Made by a program: the position numbers and the translations under genes. Positions 1 through 5,696 of a stretch of DNA of 5,696 nt are shown here, in pieces (positions within the stretch are counted from its first letter, which is position 1; each line of letters starts with the position of its first letter). Below the pieces are notes generated by a model. That model ran no database searches and was not told the DNA's origin. It saw only the letters and a list, made by a program, of their open reading frames with translations. Location of the stretch: contig JADZGG010000205.1 of NCBI GenBank assembly GCA_020854015.1, positions 1 through 5,696 of the forward strand, written 5' to 3'. Source of the stretch: Flavobacteriales bacterium (lineage in GTDB: Bacteria > Bacteroidota > Bacteroidia > Flavobacteriales_F > PHOS-HE28).

Positions 1-879
1 CCGAAGGACCGCAACGTGAACTACCTGCCCACGCGCTACCCCGAGCGCTGGCAGCAGTTCAAGGACTTCACATCCGGCCAGATCGAGGAGCTCATGACGG
101 GCTACGGGCCCATGGACATCCTCTGGCTCGATGGAGGCCAGGTGCGGCCCCTCAACACCATCGACACGAACGTGAGCTGGCAGAAGGCCATCCTCATCGA
201 CCAGGACATCGACATGGCCAGCATCGCTGCGATGGCGCGAAAGCACCAGCCCGGCCTGCTCGTGGTGGACCGCACCGTGGGCGGCGAGTACGAGAACTAC
301 GTGACGCCCGAAGGCCATGTGCCCGACGCGGACCTCGGTGTGCCGTGGGAGACCTGCATGCCCATGGGCACGAGCTGGAGCTGGGTGCCCAACGAGAAAT
401 ACAAGAGCACGGATGAGATCATCCGAACACTGGTGAGCGTTGTGTCGCGCGGGGGATCCCTGCTGTTGAACGTGGCGCCGGGGCCGGACGGGCAGCTCGA
501 CTCAACGGCCTATGTGCGCTTGAAGGAAGTGGGCGAATGGCTGAAGGTGAACGGGGAGGCGGTGTATGGGACGCGAGCGCTGCCATGCGAAGACCCCCAG
601 GTGGTCGGGGGTACCGGCGTATACCGCGGAACGAAAAGCGACCGGAAAAGCACGGCCTACCTGTTCCTGGAGCCTGAAGCATCGGGAGAGATCCGGCTCC
701 CGTGGTGGGCTTTTCGCGAGGTCAAGGCAGCCAGTTTGCTCGCCAGCGGAAAGTCGCTCCCTCTTCGCCTCGAGAAGATCGATTTCGTCATCCAGCTGCC
801 ACGACCACAGCCGAAGCGAAACGCAGGCCTGATGGTCGTCAAGGTGGAATACTGGCCACTGAATTCGCCGCGGTTCTGA
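1..879 (+). CDS. Alpha-L-fucosidase, GH29 (N-terminus cut off by window edge)
   Basis: Glycoside hydrolase family 29 enzyme, a retaining exo-enzyme that releases alpha-linked L-fucose. The reading frame is open from base 1 (Pro-Lys-Asp-Arg-Asn before the GTG at 16), so that GTG is an internal Val and not the start. 292 residues are visible; family members are usually about 450-500, so roughly the first third, including any signal peptide, is missing. Seen: YPERWQQFKDFTSGQIEEL, then DILWLDGG, whose last Asp (codon 130-132) aligns with the GH29 nucleophile. About 54-60 residues later, EYENYVTPEG holds two Glu residues that are candidates for the acid/base; I cannot choose between them. LLLNVAPGPDGQL closes the barrel and VNGEAVYGTR leads into a C-terminal beta-sandwich. 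The stop at 877-879 directly abuts the next ATG, so the two genes are almost certainly co-transcribed and translationally coupled. The GH29 call is firm; the fucose linkage is not predictable. Confidence 0.95.
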   Translation, partial: PKDRNVNYLPTRYPERWQQFKDFTSGQIEELMTGYGPMDILWLDGGQVRPLNTIDTNVSWQKAILIDQDIDMASIAAMARKHQPGLLVVDRTVGGEYENYVTPEGHVPDADLGVPWETCMPMGTSWSWVPNEKYKSTDEIIRTLVSVVSRGGSLLLNVAPGPDGQLDSTAYVRLKEVGEWLKVNGEAVYGTRALPCEDPQVVGGTGVYRGTKSDRKSTAYLFLEPEASGEIRLPWWAFREVKAASLLASGKSLPLRLEKIDFVIQLPRPQPKRNAGLMVVKVEYWPLNSPRF

Positions 880-3159
880 ATGAAGTGCATCCGTAACGTC
901 CTGACAGGCGCTGCTGCGCTGCTGCTCTCCCTTGGTGCACAGGCCCAAGAGGGGCCCATCATCCTTGTCGAGAATGGGAAGAGCAAGTGGCACATTGTAG
1001 CTCTTGACAGCGGCCCTTCGCTGGAAGCCGCACATTACATCCAACGCTGCATTGACTCGCTCTCAGGCTTCAAGATTCCGATCACTCAATCGCTAAGCGG
1101 AAAGACCATCTTCATTGGAACAGGTGACACGCTCACGAAGGCCACCGGAGCCTGGATCTCCACGTTCAGTCACGATGAATGGTTCACAGAGGCAGCATAT
1201 GGAAATATCTACATCGGAGGACCATACCCCAGCTACATCCGTTACGCGGCACGTCGTTTCATTCAAGAGCTCAACGGGGTCGACATACTTGGACCTGAGG
1301 CTTATTCCTTCGAACGCCAAAAGCGTATCGAGGTGTTCAGCGATATCGAAGAGATATGGTACGACCCCCCCTTTACCTTTAGAATGGTCTACTATGGTCC
1401 AGCAACGAATGACGAGTACGCGGCCTGGCACAACCTGCGTCAGGTAAGGAAGACCCGCGACTCCGAAGACCCCGACTGGGGCCTTTGGGTCCACACCATG
1501 CATCGCTTCGTGCCGACCGCGCAGTTCGATGCACACCCGGAGTATTTCGCAGAACGCAATGGCGTGCGCGTGCCTGATCAGTTATGCCTGAGCAACCCCG
1601 AAGTGCTACAAATCACGGTGGACAGTTTGCGTGCGATGATGCAGCGGAAACCGCACGCGGAATACTGGAGCGTGAGCCAGATGGACAACTTCAACTACTG
1701 TCAGTGCGCACTGTGCCACCGCACGGACAGCATCGAAGGTTCGCCCAGTGGTTCGATCATTCGCTTCGCCAACGCCGTGGCGGAGAACTTCCGGGACAAA
1801 GAGATCAGTACGTTGGCCTACCAGTACAGCCGCACCGCACCGAAGGTGACGAAGCCACGCCGCAACGTGAACATCATGCTCTGCAGCATCGAGGAGGACC
1901 GCAGCAGGCCCATCGCTTCGCGGGATCAACCCGGTTCGTTCACTGCGGATCTGCGCGCATGGTCAGACCTCACTCACAACATCATCGTGTGGGACTATGT
2001 GATCAACTTCTCGCACCTAGTGATGCCCTTCCCCAACTGGAAGGTGCTCGCGCCCAACCTGCAGCTCTTCCGCGACAATGGCGTGCCGATGATGTTCGAG
2101 CAGGGGCTCTCGTCGCCGGGCGGTGAGATGCCCGAGTTCCGCACTTACCTCTTGGCTAAACTGCTCTGGAACCCCGACCTCAACGTGGACTCGCTGCGCA
2201 CGCACTTCATGGACGGGTTCTATGGCGAAGCGGGCACCTACCTCGACAAGTACACGCACCTGCTGGAACGCGAGCTGGACAAGAGCGGCAAGGCCCTCAC
2301 GCTTTACGAGCATCCGCAATCGCACAAGGAAGGCTACCTCAGTCCCTTGAACCTCTCGCGCTACAAGATGCTCTTCAACAGCGCCGAGGCCGCGGTGATG
2401 GACGAGGACACCATCTACCAGTGGCGCGTGGAGGATGCCCGGCTGGGGATCATGTTCGCCGAACTGGAGATCGCCCGCGCGATGCCGCATGCACCGAACG
2501 GGCTCTTCGAGAAGGACAGTACCGGCAAGTGGATCGCGAAGCCCTACTACACGGAGCTGCTGAACACCTTCGTGGCCCGCGCGAAGAAGCACGGGCATGT
2601 GTTGCTGCACGAGACGCGGTTGACACCCGATGAATACCTCGCCGAATTCAGCGCACACTTGAAGAACGGCGCGCTATCACATCTCGCCGTCGGCAAGACC
2701 ATCAGTTTCGAGACACCGCCCGACGCGCGCTATCCTGGCGGTGGACCCGATGCGCTGATCGACGGCTTCACAGCAAGCACCAACTACCAATTCGGCTGGC
2801 AAGGATGGTACGGCAATGACATGGTGGCGACGATCGATCTGGGGGAGGCTACGTGGGTCGAAACGCTCTCCATCGGCTTTCTGCAAGACCAACAGAGCTG
2901 GATACTCCTGCCAACCCATGTGGCGATCGAGTCATCGGTTGATGGGGAGCGTTGGGAGCGGCTCGCGGCGCACCCATCCGATGGGGCGGACCAACGTGGG
3001 CCACTGTCGATCATCCGGAAATTCGCGGCGGTTAAACCTGCACGGTCAACCCGGTACCTCCGCGTCACCGCGAAGAACCTGGGCGACCTTCCCACATGGC
3101 ATGGCAGCAAGGGGCAGTGCTGGCTGTTCTGTGACGAGATCGTGGTCCACGGGGAGTGA
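880..3159 (+). CDS. Secreted DUF4838 (GH163-like) glycoside hydrolase with C-terminal discoidin-like module
   Basis: 759 residues. Residues 1-23 form a signal peptide (basic start, hydrophobic 8-20, cleavage near AQA|QEG), which supports the ATG at 880; no Shine-Dalgarno is visible, so coupling to the upstream fucosidase stop is likely. Residues about 27-155 resemble the small alpha/beta domain that precedes GH20 and GH67 barrels. Residues about 165-445 are the DUF4838 region: HPEYFAERNG (219-228), YWSVSQMDN (262-270), the Cys cluster CQCALC (274-279), FANAVAENF (296-304) and MFEQGLSSPGGE (405-416). A helical segment follows (about 450-595). Residues about 605-757 are a discoidin/F5/8C-like module with WQGWYGND, IDLG, SWILLP and LPTWHGSKG. 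DUF4838 is, to my knowledge, the domain of GH163 endo-beta-N-acetylglucosaminidases acting on complex N-glycans, so core cleavage of a fucosylated GlcNAc glycan is a reasonable inference beside GH29 and GH20 genes. The catalytic residues are not assigned here and another specificity is possible. Confidence 0.87.
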   Translation: MKCIRNVLTGAAALLLSLGAQAQEGPIILVENGKSKWHIVALDSGPSLEAAHYIQRCIDSLSGFKIPITQSLSGKTIFIGTGDTLTKATGAWISTFSHDEWFTEAAYGNIYIGGPYPSYIRYAARRFIQELNGVDILGPEAYSFERQKRIEVFSDIEEIWYDPPFTFRMVYYGPATNDEYAAWHNLRQVRKTRDSEDPDWGLWVHTMHRFVPTAQFDAHPEYFAERNGVRVPDQLCLSNPEVLQITVDSLRAMMQRKPHAEYWSVSQMDNFNYCQCALCHRTDSIEGSPSGSIIRFANAVAENFRDKEISTLAYQYSRTAPKVTKPRRNVNIMLCSIEEDRSRPIASRDQPGSFTADLRAWSDLTHNIIVWDYVINFSHLVMPFPNWKVLAPNLQLFRDNGVPMMFEQGLSSPGGEMPEFRTYLLAKLLWNPDLNVDSLRTHFMDGFYGEAGTYLDKYTHLLERELDKSGKALTLYEHPQSHKEGYLSPLNLSRYKMLFNSAEAAVMDEDTIYQWRVEDARLGIMFAELEIARAMPHAPNGLFEKDSTGKWIAKPYYTELLNTFVARAKKHGHVLLHETRLTPDEYLAEFSAHLKNGALSHLAVGKTISFETPPDARYPGGGPDALIDGFTASTNYQFGWQGWYGNDMVATIDLGEATWVETLSIGFLQDQQSWILLPTHVAIESSVDGERWERLAAHPSDGADQRGPLSIIRKFAAVKPARSTRYLRVTAKNLGDLPTWHGSKGQCWLFCDEIVVHGE

Positions 3160-3183
3160 GCACTATCGCACCACGAACTCATC
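3133..3183. repeat. Imperfect inverted repeat spanning the tail-to-tail gene junction
   Basis: TCGTGGT at 3140-3146 is the exact reverse complement of ACCACGA at 3170-3176. Beyond single mismatches, pairing resumes for three bases (3136-3138 with 3178-3180) and then two (3133-3134 with 3182-3183). The loop is 23 bases and contains both stop codons. The symmetry arises because both genes end in homologous peptides (DEIVV and DEFVV) on opposite strands. It could fold in either transcript and might act as a weak shared terminator, but no T-run follows on either side, so coding homology is the simpler explanation. Confidence 0.35.
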
Positions 3184-5319
3184 CGCGAAGATCCACGAAT
3201 CACCGCCAGCGCCCAGGTGCCAGGCAGGGAGCTTCCCGGCGTTCACGAGGATGGCCCGCACGTACCGTGCATGGATCGGGTGCTCGAACTTCACACTGAA
3301 ATCGAACACGCGCTGGCCTCCCGCTTCGATCGGCACATCGTGGTCACCACCCCGTATCGGGCGCCAGTGCTGCCCGTCATCGGAGTATTGGAACTCCACG
3401 AACCGGGGCAGCAGGATCCAGGACGACACCGCCTGCAGACAACGGATGCTCAGTTCTTCGATCTCCTCCGCATCGCCCAGGTCCAGGGCGATCACCGGGT
3501 CCTTGCCCCACCAGCCCTGCCACAGCCCATCGTGGAAGTCGTCCGTTCCGAGGAGGCCATCGCTCATGCCCTGCACCGGATCCAGCCCGTACTTGGGGTC
3601 CGGCGGATGCGAGAGCTTCTGCTTCGCGCCGAGGCCCAGATGGCTCTCCATCTGAAAGACGCGTTCGTCCTGCAACTCGCGCTCCCTCCATTCCGGCGCC
3701 AGGTGCAGCCAGCCCGTGCGAAAGGTGCGCAGTGAATCCGTGGTCACGCCGGCCGTGTCCATGTTCCCGAAACGCACGCTGATGTCGGGACGGCCCCGTT
3801 CGGTGGTGACCAGCCAGTTCGCCTGGACCGGATCGTACCGCACCGCCACATTGAACAGGTCCTTGTCGGCCGTGGCGGTGATCCAGCCTTCGCGTTCCAA
3901 CCGGGTGATGTGCGGCTTCAGGCGTTCGCGCAGGTCATCTGGCGGCATGACGGACCACAGCCGCTCAGCAAAGGCCTGCAGGCGCGGGAAGACCATGTAG
4001 CCGATGTTGCGCTCATCAATGCGCTCGCTCCACACCGGACATTCCACGCCCATCAAGAAGGGATCGTTGTGGCCACCGCTGGGGTCGAACCGCATCACAT
4101 CGGCGAGCTTCAAGGCAGCGGGCGATGCATCGAAATAGAGCGTGCGGATCATGGAGTTCCCGTTCGCGCGTGCCTTCGCCGCCTGTTCCTCTCCGCGCCA
4201 CACTTCGATCACCGCATCCTTATCCATGCCGCCCTCGAGGATCTCGTCCCAGCCGATCAGGTGACGGTCCTTTTCCTGCAGCATGCGTTGGATGCGCTTG
4301 ATCGACCACGCCTGCAGTGCGTGTTCATCCGCAAGCCCTTCGCGCACCATCCGGTCGTGACACACAGGGCAGGCATGCCAGCGATCCTTCGGCACCTCGT
4401 CGCCTCCGATGTGGAAGTACGCCGAAGGAAAGAGCGGCACCAGCTCATCGAGCACATCCTGCATGAAGGACCACGTCGCTTCCTGACCCACGCAGTACAC
4501 GTCCTGGAAAACGCCTCCTCGGGTGGGAACTTCGAGGGTGTCCTTCCGACAGCCCAGGTATGGATAGGCCGCCAGCGCAGCGGTGCAGTGGCCGGGGAAC
4601 TCGATCTCCGGGACCACTTGCACCCCGCGTTCCGATGCGTGCCGCACCACCTCCTTTATCTGTTCCTGCGTGTAGTAGCCGCCGTAACGCGCTGTATCCG
4701 CATCGGTGCGCCATGCCCCCACTTCCGTGAGCTTGGGATACTTACGCACCTCCACGCGCCAGCCCTGATCGTCCGTGAGGTGCCAGTGGAAGATGTTGAG
4801 CTTGAGCCTTGCCAGTTCCTCGATGTAACGTTTCAGGAAGTCCACGCTGTAGAAGTGGCGGCTCACATCCAACATGGTACCCCGCCAAGCGATGGCCGGT
4901 GCATCCTCGATGGATGCGCTGGGCCAACTGCGCGCACCAGCCGCGTCGCGCAGCTCGAGCTGTTGCAAGGTCCGGAAGGCGTGCAGGGCGCCAGCAGTGG
5001 TGCGCGCACCGACGGTGACCTTTTCAGTTGCGATGTCGAGCGTGTATCCCTCGGCCGGCACAAGTGTGTCGCGTCGCACGTGCACCACCCGGACCAGCTC
5101 GTTGTTGTTATTGGACAATGCACCGATGGACGCCAGGTACGCCTCCAACGGCGCAGCGCCGTTCTCCATCCCCGGTGACACCACGAGCGATACCTGCGTT
5201 AACTGGAAGGCACCATCGCGCCACTCCACCGCACGCGGCCAGGGAATGAGGGCCACTTGCGCATGTATGATCGTTGCGGAAACGAAGAGCAGCAACGCGA
5301 GCGTGTTCCGCATAGGCAT
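3163..5319 (-). CDS. Secreted beta-N-acetylhexosaminidase, GH20, with C-terminal discoidin-like module
   Basis: 718 residues; removes terminal beta-GlcNAc or GalNAc by substrate-assisted catalysis. The signal peptide (hydrophobic 7-18, cleavage near IIHA|QVA) predicts export. Residues about 22-135 are the GH20b domain and about 140-455 the barrel. The active site looks complete by comparison with Streptomyces plicatus hexosaminidase as I recall it: Arg146, Asp183/Asp184 (LTDDQGW), His244 (EFPGH), the catalytic pair Asp307-Glu308 in HIGGDE, Trp357 (GWDE), Trp374, Tyr395 and Asp397 (YFD), Trp430 and Glu432 (WSE). A CPVC pair (317-320) follows the catalytic loop, as in many bacterial relatives. 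Residues about 475-565 form a linker or beta domain and about 575-717 a discoidin-like module (WQGWWGKD, DLG, SWILLP, LPAWHLGAGG, DEFVV). The start at 5319 is preferred over Met3 (5313) because GGAGG lies 10 bases upstream. It is 3 bases downstream of the fucosidase stop, hence one operon. The GH20 call is very firm; GlcNAc versus GalNAc preference is open. Confidence 0.97.
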   Translation of the reverse strand: MPMRNTLALLLFVSATIIHAQVALIPWPRAVEWRDGAFQLTQVSLVVSPGMENGAAPLEAYLASIGALSNNNNELVRVVHVRRDTLVPAEGYTLDIATEKVTVGARTTAGALHAFRTLQQLELRDAAGARSWPSASIEDAPAIAWRGTMLDVSRHFYSVDFLKRYIEELARLKLNIFHWHLTDDQGWRVEVRKYPKLTEVGAWRTDADTARYGGYYTQEQIKEVVRHASERGVQVVPEIEFPGHCTAALAAYPYLGCRKDTLEVPTRGGVFQDVYCVGQEATWSFMQDVLDELVPLFPSAYFHIGGDEVPKDRWHACPVCHDRMVREGLADEHALQAWSIKRIQRMLQEKDRHLIGWDEILEGGMDKDAVIEVWRGEEQAAKARANGNSMIRTLYFDASPAALKLADVMRFDPSGGHNDPFLMGVECPVWSERIDERNIGYMVFPRLQAFAERLWSVMPPDDLRERLKPHITRLEREGWITATADKDLFNVAVRYDPVQANWLVTTERGRPDISVRFGNMDTAGVTTDSLRTFRTGWLHLAPEWRERELQDERVFQMESHLGLGAKQKLSHPPDPKYGLDPVQGMSDGLLGTDDFHDGLWQGWWGKDPVIALDLGDAEEIEELSIRCLQAVSSWILLPRFVEFQYSDDGQHWRPIRGGDHDVPIEAGGQRVFDFSVKFEHPIHARYVRAILVNAGKLPAWHLGAGGDSWIFADEFVVR

Positions 5320-5322
5320 TGC

Positions 5323-5696
5323 TCAATAGCCTCCCTCCCCCCGATACAATTTCAACGGCCCCTCGAGCTTCACCTTCAGCACCGTCATCCACGGATCCGA
5401 GGCTTCCTGCGGGACATCGATGAACACCAGGCCCGGCACACTGCTCCAGCTGATCTTGCCGACCACGCGGTGCTTCAAGGGCATTGATCGCCCGAGCACT
5501 TCAGCGGAGAGGATCCTGTTATCGAGCCCTTTCACTTCAGCGCTACCACAACCGCCATGCGGCCGGAAGAGGTACAAGGTGGTGCTGTCCGCGCTAAGGG
5601 TACTCGGGCCGAAGAAGTGACCGTTGGGCAGGCCGGCTTTCGTTCCGAAGATCGCCTCGCCGTGTTTCTTGTTCCACAGGCCAAGCTCTTCCAAGA
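5323..5696 (-). CDS. Alpha-L-fucosidase, GH29, C-terminal end only (cut by window edge)
   Basis: The last 123 codons of a gene that enters from the right edge; the TTG at 5694-5692 is an internal Leu, not a start. Seen: WNKKHGEAIFGTKAGLPNGH, the junction between barrel and C-terminal sandwich that GH29 fucosidases share (compare VNGEAVYGTR in the other fucosidase here). It is followed by a beta-rich domain with TLYLFRPHGG, VLGRSMPLKHRVVGKISW and VPGLVFIDVP, and an end at LYRGEGGY. This C-terminal pattern is familiar from Bacteroidota GH29 proteins. The catalytic residues lie outside the window, so activity cannot be judged. Its C-terminal domain differs strongly from the fucosidase at 1-879, so the two are not recent duplicates and may cut different fucose linkages. 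It is the upstream partner of the GH20 gene: TGA, 3 bases, ATG. The last codons also encode the GH20 ribosome binding site. Confidence 0.88.
   Translation of the reverse strand, partial: LEELGLWNKKHGEAIFGTKAGLPNGHFFGPSTLSADSTTLYLFRPHGGCGSAEVKGLDNRILSAEVLGRSMPLKHRVVGKISWSSVPGLVFIDVPQEASDPWMTVLKVKLEGPLKLYRGEGGY
5330..5340 (-). promoter_or_regulatory. Purine-rich ribosome binding site for the GH20 gene
   Basis: On the minus strand this reads GGGGAGGGAGG, ending in a perfect GGAGG core 10 bases before the ATG at 5319 and 16 bases before the second in-frame ATG at 5313. It favours the first ATG. It lies inside the end of the upstream fucosidase gene, where it encodes part of Arg-Gly-Glu-Gly-Gly. 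Bacteroidota often do without a Shine-Dalgarno, so its functional weight is uncertain. Confidence 0.5.

Noticed and set aside
16..18. GTG at 16 as the start of the first fucosidase.
   Set aside because: The same frame is open to base 1 and the preceding residues (PKDRN) continue the usual GH29 sequence, so the gene simply begins outside the window.
502..1044. A 180-codon minus-strand frame across the fucosidase/DUF4838 boundary.
   Set aside because: It spans two well-supported genes on the other strand and has no recognisable features.
1365..1371. Run of seven C residues inside the DUF4838 gene, considered as a phase-variation tract.
   Set aside because: Seven bases is short for a contingency locus, the frame is intact across it (Asp-Pro-Pro-Phe), and the run is explained by two Pro codons.
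1584..2126. A 180-codon plus-strand frame overlapping the DUF4838 gene.
   Set aside because: It is a shifted frame of the DUF4838 coding sequence with Gln/Arg/His-rich content and no domain; the main frame carries the conserved motifs.
2017..2658. A 213-codon minus-strand frame inside the DUF4838 gene.
   Set aside because: Antisense shadow of conserved coding sequence; composition rich in Val, Arg and His, with no signal peptide or family motif.
3140..3176. Junction hairpin considered as a bidirectional rho-independent terminator.
   Set aside because: The stem is only 7 perfect pairs with a 23-base loop and no T-run on either strand; it follows from homologous C-terminal codons. Kept only as a low-confidence repeat.
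3910..5178. A 422-codon open frame on the plus strand opposite the GH20 gene.
   Set aside because: It lies wholly antisense to a GH20 gene with every catalytic motif in place, has a His/Arg-rich composition typical of reverse-complement frames in GC-rich genes, and shows no recognisable domain.
5692..5694. TTG at 5694 as the start of the right-hand fucosidase.
   Set aside because: A GH29 C-terminal domain alone would lack the catalytic barrel; the frame runs off the window edge, so this is an internal Leu.

Overview
The window is almost entirely coding and carries four carbohydrate-active enzyme genes arranged as two short operons that point at each other. Overall GC looks high (near 60% where I counted). 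The two complete genes begin with signal peptides ending in Ala-Gln, a common form in Bacteroidota, and the gene families (GH29, GH20, DUF4838) are typical of glycan-foraging Bacteroidota. I infer a GC-rich member of that phylum; no rRNA or other marker gene is present to fix it more closely.

Left arm, plus strand: a GH29 alpha-L-fucosidase whose N-terminal part lies outside the window (1-879) is followed with no gap by a secreted 759-residue DUF4838 protein (880-3159), a family related to GH163 endo-beta-N-acetylglucosaminidases, which ends in a discoidin-like (F5/8 type C) module. Right arm, minus strand: the C-terminal end of a second, different GH29 alpha-L-fucosidase (5323-5696) is followed after 3 bases by a secreted 718-residue GH20 beta-N-acetylhexosaminidase (3163-5319) with an intact active site and a C-terminal discoidin-like module clearly homologous to that of the DUF4838 protein. 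The two arms meet tail to tail with 3 bases between the stop codons.

Together the genes suggest a periplasmic or exported pathway for fucosylated, N-acetylglucosamine-containing glycans such as N-glycans, mucin-type chains or related host or algal glycans. The fucosidases would remove fucose caps, GH20 would remove terminal GlcNAc or GalNAc, and the DUF4838 protein would make an internal or core cut. No transporter, SusC/SusD pair, regulator, promoter, RNA gene, CRISPR or mobile element is visible. The most notable points are the mirror-image arrangement (fucosidase then hexosaminidase-type enzyme with the same C-terminal module, on each strand) and the DUF4838 enzyme, whose exact activity cannot be read from sequence.
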